A stretch of DNA of 6,833 nt from Nitriliruptoraceae bacterium (GCA_007131525.1 SLQK01000254.1:1-6833); one strand, 5' to 3'. Shown: positions 1 to 6,468, counted from the stretch's first letter. Program-made: numbers and translations. Notes: generated from the letters alone by a model not told the origin.

Positions 1-104
1 CCGCACCGAACCCGGCCGCGAACGTCCCACCCCGTGTGCCCCTTCCTCGATGCCATGATGCGACCCCAGGTGTCGGCACCGCCGGCCTCGAGGTGGAGGT
101 GACC

Positions 105-911
105 ATGTCCGAGCAGGTGGAGCAGCGCGCCGACGACGCCGCGGTGGCCTGGTGGCGGCGGCGTCGGGATGCGGAGGCTTTCGCGCAGGCCCAGGAACGC
201 CTCCGTAGGCCCATGACCGTGCTGGCGCTGTTGTTCACCGTCGCGCTGGTGGTGGAACTCAGCCGGGATCTGGAGCCCTGGGCGAGCCGGCTGCTGCTGG
301 TGGTCAACGGCCTCATCTGGCTCGCCTTCGTCCTGGAGTACGTGTGGCTGCTCAGGCTGTCCCCCGACCGCGGCCACTACGTCCGGACCCACGTGCTCGA
401 CCTGGTGATCGTGCTGCTGCCGATGCTCCGACCGCTGCGCGCGCTGCGGGTGCTGCGGCTGCTCGCGGTGGCGGTCCGGTCCTGGCGGCAGGTGTTCTCC
501 GTGCTGCGCCACCGTGGGCTCGGCAAGATCATCAGCTCCGTGGCCGCGCTGATGATCGTGGGTGGGCTCATCGCCTTCGCCCTCGAACCCGAGACCTTCA
601 CCACGGTCGGCGACGCGGTGTGGTGGGTGCTCGTCACCTCGACGACCGTCGGTTACGGGGACTTCGCTCCCGTCGGTGGCCCCGCCCGCTTCGTCGCGGT
701 GATCGTGATGGTGGTCGGCATCGGCCTGGTCGGGGTCGTCACCGCCAACATCGTGGACTTCATGATGACCGAGGGCGACGGCGCCGCCGAGGACGGACCG
801 GCGCCGGCGCCGTGTCGCGCCTGCGAGGACACCGCCGCCCGCCTGACCCGGATGGAAGCCCAGCTCGACCGGCTGCTCGGACTCCACACCGAGCCCTCGC
901 CTCCGGGTTGA
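105..911 (+). CDS. Voltage-sensor-type potassium channel, six transmembrane helices
   Basis: This is a 268-residue inner-membrane channel that should conduct K+ as a tetramer. The selectivity filter TTVGYGD lies at residues 180-186, between a pore helix (about 168-180) and a last helix S6 (about 196-220). Upstream, hydrophobic segments fit S1 (36-54), S2 (61-84, with acidic E78), S3 (96-108, D99) and S5 (142-160). Between S3 and S5, arginines R109, R112, R115 and R118 recur every third residue, the pattern of an S4 voltage sensor. The tail has a CxxC pair (C237, C240) followed by a short amphipathic helix, probably a coiled coil (241-260). No RCK/TrkA nucleotide-binding domain is present. I chose the ATG at 105 because GGAGG (95-99) sits 5 nt before it; an ATG at 36 would add 23 residues without such a site. 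The first 104 bases hold no other gene I can support. The K+ channel call is firm; voltage gating is inferred from S4. Confidence 0.9.
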   Translation: MSEQVEQRADDAAVAWWRRRRDAEAFAQAQERLRRPMTVLALLFTVALVVELSRDLEPWASRLLLVVNGLIWLAFVLEYVWLLRLSPDRGHYVRTHVLDLVIVLLPMLRPLRALRVLRLLAVAVRSWRQVFSVLRHRGLGKIISSVAALMIVGGLIAFALEPETFTTVGDAVWWVLVTSTTVGYGDFAPVGGPARFVAVIVMVVGIGLVGVVTANIVDFMMTEGDGAAEDGPAPAPCRACEDTAARLTRMEAQLDRLLGLHTEPSPPG

Positions 912-935
912 ACGCAGCAGCCACGCGCGCCGCTG

Positions 936-941
936 TAGGGT
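936..941 (+). promoter_or_regulatory. Candidate -10 element (TAGGGT) for the alpha/beta hydrolase gene
   Basis: TAGGGT matches the TAnnnT form of actinobacterial housekeeping -10 elements and is preceded by TG at 934-935, as in extended -10 promoters. It lies 27 bp before the ATG at 969, predicting a leader of about 20 nt that contains GGAG (960-963). TTGAAC (908-913) resembles a -35 but is spaced 22 bp away, which is too far. The 57-bp gap would allow a separate promoter, but readthrough from the channel gene is equally possible. Confidence 0.35.
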
Positions 942-968
942 CGCCTCCGTCACCGCCCCGGAGCAGCC

Positions 969-1889
969 ATGAACCGCCGAGCCGCGCTCCTCGCCGGCGC
1001 CATGACGGCGCTCGGGGTCGCCGCGGTCTACGGGCTGCCGCGGTCCCGCAGCGACCTCTCGGCGCTGTACGCCGAGGTCGATCTCACCACCGTCGCGTCG
1101 CTGCAGGCCTTCCGCGCCGCACACCCGGTCCGACGCCTGACCGTCGAGGGGTGGGCGTGGGAGTACGTGGCCCTGGGGGAGGGCCCCGACACGGTGCTGT
1201 TCCTGCACGGACTGTCGGGTGCCCACGACATCTGGTGGCAGCAGCTCCAGGCCCTCGCACCGACCCACCGGGTGGTCGCCGTGACCTACCCGGCGGTGGG
1301 CAGCCTGGCCGAGCTCTCGGCCGGGGTCCGCGCGGTCCTGAGCGCTCACGGGATCGCCCGCGTGACGATCGTCGGATCCTCCCTCGGTGGCTACCTGGCT
1401 CAGTACCTGGTGCAGCACCACCGGGAGCTGGTGGAGCGGGCGGTGTTCGCCAACACCTTCCCCCCGAACGACCAGTTGCGGGCGGCACACCACCACCGGG
1501 CCGTGGTGGGCCGCTTCCTGCCCGAGCGGGTCGTGGCAGCCGCCTTCCGGGACAGCAACGAGCGCCGCATCCTGCCGGCGTCACAGGACCCCGCGCTGGT
1601 CGGCGCCTACCTGGCGGAGCAGGCGCAGCAGCCGGGACTCAAGCGCCGGCTCCTGGCCCGGTACCACACGGTGATCGAGCCCTTCGCCATCACCGATCCG
1701 ACACCCGAGGGCCTCCCCTTGCTGCTGCTCGAGTCCGACAACGACCCGCTGATCGACGCGGAGCTGCGGGCGGCGCTACGTGGGACCTACCCCACCGCGC
1801 AGGTCCACACCTTCGCCGGTGGGGGCCACTTCCCCTACCTCGACCAGCCAGCGGCCTACACCGCCGTGCTGCGCCGGTTCCTCGCCTGA
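969..1889 (+). CDS. Alpha/beta hydrolase with N-terminal hydrophobic segment
   Basis: This 306-residue serine hydrolase has the alpha/beta hydrolase fold. The oxyanion-region motif HGLSG is at 80-84. The nucleophile elbow GSSLGG (136-141) fits GxSxG with S138 as nucleophile. The likely acid is D259 in ESDNDP, and the catalytic histidine is H287 in GGGHFPYLDQP; the order Ser-Asp-His and the spacing are normal for the family. An N-terminal stretch (MNRRAALL..., hydrophobic to about residue 22, two arginines in front) looks like a signal peptide or membrane anchor, so the enzyme is probably outside the membrane or tethered to it. There is no lipobox cysteine, and the RR is not a full twin-arginine motif. 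The start ATG has GGAG (960-963) 5 nt upstream. The substrate cannot be deduced; esterase or lipase-like activity is the default inference. Confidence 0.88.
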   Translation: MNRRAALLAGAMTALGVAAVYGLPRSRSDLSALYAEVDLTTVASLQAFRAAHPVRRLTVEGWAWEYVALGEGPDTVLFLHGLSGAHDIWWQQLQALAPTHRVVAVTYPAVGSLAELSAGVRAVLSAHGIARVTIVGSSLGGYLAQYLVQHHRELVERAVFANTFPPNDQLRAAHHHRAVVGRFLPERVVAAAFRDSNERRILPASQDPALVGAYLAEQAQQPGLKRRLLARYHTVIEPFAITDPTPEGLPLLLLESDNDPLIDAELRAALRGTYPTAQVHTFAGGGHFPYLDQPAAYTAVLRRFLA

Positions 1890-1969
1890 CCGGCGACCAC
1901 CGTCGGGCGGTCCCGCGCGGCGCCGCCAACGGGGTCCATGCGGCCCCTGTCGCGGCCCGAGCAGGCCGT

Positions 1970-1975
1970 TACCAT
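1970..1975 (+). promoter_or_regulatory. Candidate promoter (-10 TACCAT) for the L,D-transpeptidase gene
   Basis: TACCAT fits the TAnnnT -10 pattern. A weak -35 match, CTGTCG (1947-1952, three of six to TTGACA), is placed exactly 17 bp upstream. Transcription would begin near 1982 and leave a leader of about 77 nt before the GTG start at 2059. The 169-bp gap after the hydrolase gene supports an independent promoter. No experimental support is available from sequence alone. Confidence 0.4.
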
Positions 1976-1988
1976 GGAGGGGAGCCGA

Positions 1989-2053
1989 GCCGCGGCCCTC
2001 GTGGACGCGCTGGCCACGCGCCGCGGCGCACCCCGCCTCCCGGGAGGAGGTGG
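1989..2053 (+). promoter_or_regulatory. Structured 5' leader: two hairpins, the second covering the ribosome binding site
   Basis: Hairpin 1 has an 8-bp all-GC stem, 1989-1996 with 2020-2027. Inside it, after a small internal loop, is a 5-bp stem, 2000-2004 with 2014-2018, and a 9-nt loop. Hairpin 2 pairs 2033-2040 with 2046-2053 (eight pairs, one G-U) around a 5-nt loop. The ribosome binding site GGAGGAGG (2043-2050) lies in the loop and 3' arm of hairpin 2, so folding would hide it. The pairings are read directly from the sequence; regulation of translation is inferred. The leader is too short for the ydaO-type c-di-AMP riboswitch that precedes some actinobacterial rpf genes, and I recognise no known riboswitch. 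In DNA this GC-rich, such pairings can also arise by chance. Confidence 0.4.
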
Positions 2054-2058
2054 CGACC

Positions 2059-3486
2059 GTGTCGAGCGCCCGCCGTCACCAGATCCTGGCAGCCGCGAGC
2101 GTGCTCCTGCTGCTCGCCGCCGCCGCTGCCGTGCTGTTCGCCGCGTCGTCGAGCGTCGAGGTCCGTGTCGACGGGCAGGTCCTGACCACCCGGACCCTCG
2201 CCCGCGACGTCGCCGCGGTGCTGGATCACCTCGACATCGAGGTGGCGACCGCTGACCGGGTCGACCCAGCACCTGCCACACCGGTCAGCGACGACCTCGT
2301 GATCGTCGTCGCACGGGCCAGCACCGTGGAGCTGCACCTCGACGGACGCGATGCCCGGGAGGTGACGGCCGTGGTCGACACGGTCGATGACGTGTTGCAC
2401 GCCGCCGGGCTGGGCCACCTGCTGGAGCGCGACGCCCGGATCACGCCGCCTGCCGGGTCCCGCATCCGCCATGGCGATCGCATCCTCGTCGAGCTGCCCA
2501 CCGCCGTGCGCATCGTGGCCGACGGTGAGGAGCACCGGTTGACGACCTACGCGGACACGGTCGCGGGTGCCCTCGAGGACGCCGGCATCACGCTCGGCGC
2601 ACGCGACCTGGTCGAGCCCCCGACCACGAGCAGGCTGTCCCGGGGCGCCACGATCACCGTGCAGCGGGTCGAGGTCGTCGAGGAGGTGGTCGAGGTCACG
2701 ATCGACCACGGCGAGCAGCGCCACGAGACCGACGAGCTGCTCGAGGGTGAGACCGCGGTCACGACCGAGGGGCGCGACGGCCTGCGTCACCGGACCTACG
2801 AGGTGACGCTGGTCGACGGCGAGGAGCAGGACCGGAAGCTGCTCGCCGAGGAGGTCGTGCGCGAACCGACCGACCGCGTCGTGAAGGTCGGGACCGGTCA
2901 GGAGCCGGAGCCCGAACCGGAGCCGGCGCCGCCGCCGGTGCGGGAGGCCCAACAGCTGCTCGCCGACCTCGGCTACCCGGTTGGCCCGGTCGACGGCATC
3001 GACGGCCCGCAGACCCAGCGGGCCCTGTGCGCGTGGCGACGCCTGGAGGGCCGCGAGGTGAGCCGCCGTCCGCTGCAACCCGGTGAGGTCGAGGCGCTGC
3101 GGGCCACCGACGGGCTCCCCGACGCCAGGACCGCCGGACGCGGTGTCACCGTGGACAACACCTGCCAGGTGCTGTACCTGCGGGTGGACGGCCGCTGGCA
3201 GCACGTGTACCGGGCCTCCACGGGCACCGACGGCCTACCGAGAGCCGGCTCGTACACGATCTCGTGGAAGCGCCCGGGGTGGCACACCTCGACGCTGTAC
3301 CCCGCACCCGAGCCCAACATGTACAACTCGATGTACTTCCACGGCTCGATCGCGATCCACGGCTCCCGCCACGTCCCCCCGCACCCCGCCAGTGCCGGTT
3401 GCGTCCGGGTCACCCCGACAGCGGCCGACCAGCTGTTCGCCACCCTGCGGGTCGGCGATCCGGTCCGTGTCATCGGTGCGTGGTGA
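2059..3486 (+). CDS. L,D-transpeptidase (YkuD) on an RpfB-like DUF348/G5 stalk
   Basis: This 475-residue envelope enzyme is expected to make 3-3 cross-links in peptidoglycan or attach molecules to it. Layout: an N-terminal hydrophobic segment (8-30; signal peptide or anchor); three DUF348 ubiquitin-like repeats beginning near V33, V90 and V150, each with a (V)DG-type turn; a G5 domain (about 203-280); a Glu-Pro linker (281-293); a PG_binding_1 domain (about 294-350, with DGIDGPQTQRAL); and a YkuD domain (about 355-475). The YkuD signature is H434-G-S followed by S445-A-G-C448-V-R, C448 being the expected nucleophile. The histidine usually found in SHGC is alanine here. C residues in ALCAWRR and DNTCQV may form a disulfide (inference). 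I chose the GTG at 2059, 8 nt after GGAGGAGG; an in-frame GTG at 2050 overlaps that site. The neighbouring minus-strand gene converges 38 bp downstream. Confidence 0.9.
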   Translation: MSSARRHQILAAASVLLLLAAAAAVLFAASSSVEVRVDGQVLTTRTLARDVAAVLDHLDIEVATADRVDPAPATPVSDDLVIVVARASTVELHLDGRDAREVTAVVDTVDDVLHAAGLGHLLERDARITPPAGSRIRHGDRILVELPTAVRIVADGEEHRLTTYADTVAGALEDAGITLGARDLVEPPTTSRLSRGATITVQRVEVVEEVVEVTIDHGEQRHETDELLEGETAVTTEGRDGLRHRTYEVTLVDGEEQDRKLLAEEVVREPTDRVVKVGTGQEPEPEPEPAPPPVREAQQLLADLGYPVGPVDGIDGPQTQRALCAWRRLEGREVSRRPLQPGEVEALRATDGLPDARTAGRGVTVDNTCQVLYLRVDGRWQHVYRASTGTDGLPRAGSYTISWKRPGWHTSTLYPAPEPNMYNSMYFHGSIAIHGSRHVPPHPASAGCVRVTPTAADQLFATLRVGDPVRVIGAW

Positions 3487-3524
3487 CCCGGCCGCGGACG
3501 GCGACCCGACGACCGTGCCCGGGC

Positions 3525-3929
3525 TCAGGCCGGTGGCCGCGCCCTGGCCGCGATCCGCTCGACCTCCGGCGCAGGGCTGCGCAGGAGGACGGCGACGGCG
3601 ACGGCGGCCACGACGGCGACCCCCACGAGCAGCGCGGCGGGCAGCCACTCGCCGAGCTCGGCGTAGTAGCCGGCGCTGTTGATGCCGGTGTAGAGCAGCG
3701 CACCGAGGGCGAAGGCCGACACCATCCTCGCGCCGGCGGCACCACCGCGCAGCAGGAGCACACCCCCGACCACCAGCAGGACGCCCGTGACGGCCTCAGC
3801 GGCGATGTGGAACAAGATGTCCCGCTGTCCGGCCTCGAGTTCGGGCACCTCGCCGGCCAGGATCAGGACCGGCCACAGCAGCAGGATCCCGGCACCCACG
3901 ACGATCTGGAACCACCCGATCCGGCCCAC
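3525..3929 (-). CDS. Small membrane protein with four predicted helices, function unknown
   Basis: This 134-residue hydrophobic protein has likely helices at about 5-25, 42-61, 68-85 and 96-116, and a short charged tail. Distinctive polar features are HIAAEA at 41-46 (H41 and E45 entering helix 2) and LLYTGINSAGYYAELGEW at 78-95, after helix 3. These look conserved, and I recall similar motifs in uncharacterised membrane proteins, but I cannot name the family. I prefer the GTG start at 3929 because GGAGGGG (3936-3942) lies 6 nt upstream and the first helix follows at once. A GTG at 4043 would add 38 arginine-rich residues (172 in total) and has no clear ribosome binding site. It converges with the L,D-transpeptidase gene, 38 bp apart, and lies downstream of the hemerythrin-like gene on the same strand, with 161 bp between them. 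Confidence 0.72.
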   Translation of the reverse strand: MGRIGWFQIVVGAGILLLWPVLILAGEVPELEAGQRDILFHIAAEAVTGVLLVVGGVLLLRGGAAGARMVSAFALGALLYTGINSAGYYAELGEWLPAALLVGVAVVAAVAVAVLLRSPAPEVERIAARARPPA

Positions 3930-4070
3930 CGCCAGCCCCTCCCAGAACAGCGCATCCTGTGCTGGGTCAGCTTGGATGCGCGGCTGACGGCGCCCCAGGG
4001 TCCAACGTCCCGGCCTCCGGCCGGACGGCTCCCCCCGCCCCACCTGCCGCGTGGGGCGCGCGCCGGGCTC

Positions 4071-4082
4071 GGCACGCGTGCC
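4071..4082. repeat. 12-bp perfect palindrome GGCACGCGTGCC
   Basis: This perfect inverted repeat lies 8 bp beyond the stop of the hemerythrin-like gene and 142 bp before the start of the small membrane protein gene. A second palindrome, GGCGCGCGCC, is at 4055-4064. There is no T-rich run, so it is not a standard terminator. A dimeric DNA-binding protein site or a weak transcript-end hairpin are both possible. Chance is also possible at this GC content. Confidence 0.3.
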
Positions 4083-4090
4083 TGGTGGCC

Positions 4091-4558
4091 TCAGTCGCCC
4101 TGGGGGATGTCGAGGAGGTAGGTGTCGAACAGCAGCGCCGTCCCGGCGTGACGGTGATCGGACACCCGGGCGACCAGGTCGCGAGCCTCGGCGAGCAAGC
4201 TCGCCATGTCCGCGCCGGTCGCAGCCCGGACCAGCAGCGCGTTCCCCCGGGCGAGCAGGTCACCGTGCTCGCTGCGGAGCTGCTCCACCCGGGCGGCGAA
4301 CCAGGGTGCGGTCTCCAGCACCTGGGCGAGCAGCCCGTCGGCAGCGTCGACCTCGTCGACGTGCTCACGCACCGCGACCATCATCTCCCGGACGGCTGCC
4401 CGGAAGCGGTCGGCGTCGGGCGTCGGCGCTGCGGCGAGGGCCTCCAGCTCGCCGTCCAGCTCGGCCACCGCCCGGTGGAGGGCCTCGCGACGTCGGGTGT
4501 GGGCATCGGCATCGGCCGCCGACAACCGGATCCGCTCACGGGTGATGTCGTCGATCAT
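4091..4558 (-). CDS. Hemerythrin/HHE-like four-helix protein with degenerate ligands
   Basis: This 155-residue soluble, almost entirely helical protein has no signal peptide. Helix boundaries and histidine positions resemble hemerythrin-like (HHE) domains: H20 and H28 near or in the first helix, REHVDEVD (H66) ending the second, then a P85-containing turn, RSEHGD (H98) in the third, and DHRHAG (H135, H137) in the fourth, ending TYLLDIPQGD. The usual partner ligands are not in place: HxxxE at H66 has V70 where Glu is expected, and the position four after H98 is Leu. It may therefore bind iron weakly or not at all. The start is the ATG at 4558, with GGAGGAGG (4566-4573) 7 nt upstream; an upstream in-frame start near 4636 lacks this. 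An oxygen or iron sensing role would be the family default but is unproven. It could instead be an unrelated helical bundle. Confidence 0.7.
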   Translation of the reverse strand: MIDDITRERIRLSAADADAHTRRREALHRAVAELDGELEALAAAPTPDADRFRAAVREMMVAVREHVDEVDAADGLLAQVLETAPWFAARVEQLRSEHGDLLARGNALLVRAATGADMASLLAEARDLVARVSDHRHAGTALLFDTYLLDIPQGD

Positions 4559-4575
4559 GATCGCGCCTCCTCCCA

Positions 4576-4588
4576 GGGGCTGCGCCCC
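4576..4588 (-). promoter_or_regulatory. Short GC hairpin just upstream of the hemerythrin-like gene's ribosome binding site
   Basis: GGGGC and GCCCC form a 5-bp stem with a 3-nt loop, two bases before the GGAGGAGG of the gene starting at 4558. It could affect translation of the leader, but the stem is short. The 178-bp gap (4559-4736) holds nothing else I can support. A GATAGG-like hexamer near 4658-4663 is a poor -10 candidate. Confidence 0.2.
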
Positions 4589-4736
4589 AACCGCGGACCA
4601 TCCGCCTCTCCCGGCACCGGTCCGCAGCGACCGCACCCTCCGACCTGCGGACCTGTCGACCTATCGTGACGGTCCCAGAGGGGCGACGCAAGGGGCGCCA
4701 CCAGCAGGACGACCCGTCACCGACCGACGAGCCCCG

Positions 4737-6461
4737 TCAGCCGTCGGGCCGGTAGGTGTGGACGTGGTCCTCGCTGCGGGTCGAGCCGTCGGGGTAGGTG
4801 ATGGTGCGACCGAACTCGATGGTGAAGCCGTCCCGGGTCTCGCCGGGCCGGATGTCGTAGGGCTCGCCGGAGGTGGTGGCGACCTCGGCCCAGGGCGTGC
4901 TGAAGAACCGGATGGTCAGGTCGGACTCGGTGGCCTCCGCGCCCACCGCGATCTCGTAGGGCGAGTCGTTCTCCACCACCACGTCGATCGTGTTGTAGGA
5001 CAGCGTCGCCTCCCGCCCCATGGGGTAGCGGTCGAAGTACAGCGAGTGCGGCTGGAACTCGACCAGCTCGATGCCAGCGAACCAGGCGGCGTTCATGAAC
5101 GTCGTCCCGATCTGGCTGGACCCGCCGCCGACCACGGACACGAGCTCGCCGTCGGCGTCGATGAAGCCGTTCTCGACGAAGCCACGGTCCCGGGTCCGCG
5201 GCCCGATGGCCTCGTTCAGCGAGAACCGCTCCCCGGGCTCGATCGTCGCTCCGTCGAGCAGCTCGGCGCCGAGCTGGATGTTCTGGTTGCGGGGCTGCCC
5301 GGGCACGAGGTCGGTCGTGAAGCTCGACACCTGCTCCCGGACATCGATGTCGTCGACCGTCACGTCCGGGCCGACCTGTTCACCAGGGAGCTCGGCCTGT
5401 CTGGGGGCACCGTCAGCGTCGGGCTCCTGGCGGGCCAGCTCGAGCACCTCCTGCGCCGCGGCCGCCAGATCCGGGGTGAAGCCGGGCGCGCCCTGCTGCA
5501 GCTCCACCTCGGTCCCGACGATCTCGTAGGTCGCGTCCACGGGGCGTTGCTCGAGCGCTGCGACGCCGTCGTCCCCGAGGTGCTCGCGGAGCCGATCGGC
5601 GTCGGTCGTGAGCCTCAGGCGCTGTCCCTCCTCGGCATCCTCGTCACCCTCGACGCGGAGCAGCCGGGCAAGGTCGGTCGGGTCCAGCCGGAGATCCTCG
5701 CCCTCGAGGGGGTGGGACAGCAGCACCGGGGCGGCGACCGCGTGGGCGGCGGCGGCTCGGACCCCGTCGAGGTCCGCCTCGGTGAACGTCGGTGACGAGG
5801 TGTCCACCGGCACGTCGACGGTGACCGGCCCAGGCGTCGCGAGCTCCTCCGACAGGGCCGCGACGATGTCCTCGACCGCCACGGTTCGGGCCGGCCTCGG
5901 CTCGGTGACCTCCACCTCGGCGTCGTCAGGATCGTCACCCGCCACCAGCTCGAGATCGGCGGGCCTGGCCTCCTCCGACAGCTCCTGCGCGGCGTCCTCG
6001 GCCCATCGTTCCAGCCGGTCTCGGTCGATGCGCTCGTCGAGCGTCAGCGCCCACTCATGGCCGGCGACGGCGCGGAGCTGATCCCACAGGCCCTGCCAAC
6101 CACCCCGGCGTCCGAGGGCCCAGGCGGCTGCCACGGTCCGCTCGGGATCGACCACGACCCCGACCGTCGCACGATCGCTGACGACCTCCCTGGCCTCCTC
6201 GTCGTCGGCGACGGCACGCACGGTGACCCGGGTCGCACGCCGCTCGCCCACCAGGTCCTCGACCAGGCCGACGAGCTGCTCCCGGCTGCTACCACCGAGG
6301 GCCTCGCCCTCGACCGAGACCCCCGCCAGCACGGTGTCTCCCTGCCCCCACCGAAGCCCCAGCGCGGTGAGGACCGGGAGGGCGGCCAGGAGCACGACGA
6401 TCCCGACCCCGAGGGCGATGCGGCGCCGCCGGGGCGTCAGCACGGCGGTGGAGCGGTCCAT
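4737..6461 (-). CDS. VanW-domain protein with YoaR-type peptidoglycan-binding domains
   Basis: This 574-residue protein is probably anchored in the membrane by one helix (about 15-36, preceded by RRRR) with the rest outside. After the anchor comes the usual family opening LAGVSVEG (45-52), then two regions fitting PG_binding_4/YoaR domains (about 60-200 and 225-345) rich in acidic residues. The VanW domain runs from about 380 to 510: GERFSLNE (410-417), VVGGGSSQIGTT (443-454), N457 and QPHSLYFDRYPMGREAT (470-486). The final 60 residues (DGFTIEFGRTITYPDG...) match the tail often seen in actinobacterial members. VanW-domain function is not established; family members occur with vancomycin-resistance genes and in many wall-associated proteins, so a resistance role should not be assumed. 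The start is the ATG at 6461. No ribosome binding site precedes it, but a -10 element does, suggesting leaderless translation. Length is typical of actinobacterial homologues. Confidence 0.9.
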   Translation of the reverse strand: MDRSTAVLTPRRRRIALGVGIVVLLAALPVLTALGLRWGQGDTVLAGVSVEGEALGGSSREQLVGLVEDLVGERRATRVTVRAVADDEEAREVVSDRATVGVVVDPERTVAAAWALGRRGGWQGLWDQLRAVAGHEWALTLDERIDRDRLERWAEDAAQELSEEARPADLELVAGDDPDDAEVEVTEPRPARTVAVEDIVAALSEELATPGPVTVDVPVDTSSPTFTEADLDGVRAAAAHAVAAPVLLSHPLEGEDLRLDPTDLARLLRVEGDEDAEEGQRLRLTTDADRLREHLGDDGVAALEQRPVDATYEIVGTEVELQQGAPGFTPDLAAAAQEVLELARQEPDADGAPRQAELPGEQVGPDVTVDDIDVREQVSSFTTDLVPGQPRNQNIQLGAELLDGATIEPGERFSLNEAIGPRTRDRGFVENGFIDADGELVSVVGGGSSQIGTTFMNAAWFAGIELVEFQPHSLYFDRYPMGREATLSYNTIDVVVENDSPYEIAVGAEATESDLTIRFFSTPWAEVATTSGEPYDIRPGETRDGFTIEFGRTITYPDGSTRSEDHVHTYRPDG

Positions 6462-6468
6462 GGCGTCG

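Noticed and set aside
344..2185. A 613-codon plus-strand open frame overlapping the channel and hydrolase genes
   Set aside because: Its product is a low-complexity Arg/Pro/Gly/Ala string with no domain, out of frame with two well-supported genes. It is open only because stops are rare in GC-rich DNA.
1938..2255. A short plus-strand open frame with an ATG at 1974 ahead of the L,D-transpeptidase, possible leader peptide
   Set aside because: No ribosome binding site precedes the ATG, the -10 candidate overlaps it, and the product is Arg/Pro-rich noise running far into the next gene.
2899..2935. Glu-Pro repeat DNA as a tandem repeat array
   Set aside because: It is a short coding repeat for a flexible linker between the G5 and PG_binding_1 domains; linkers of this kind are common.
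1969..3204. A 411-codon minus-strand open frame opposite the L,D-transpeptidase gene
   Set aside because: It is a mirror frame of a clear YkuD/DUF348 gene, with no recognisable motif or ribosome binding site.
3487..3524. Possible bidirectional terminator between convergent genes
   Set aside because: Only a small GCCCGGGC palindrome (3517-3524) is present, with no adequate loop and no T-run. I cannot support a terminator.
4206..5795. A 529-codon plus-strand open frame opposite the hemerythrin-like and VanW genes
   Set aside because: It spans two real genes and their spacer, and its product has biased composition and no domain.
4737..6461. VanW gene as a vancomycin-resistance determinant
   Set aside because: There are no vanHAX, vanS/vanR or D-Ala-D-Lac genes nearby, and VanW-domain proteins are common in susceptible bacteria.
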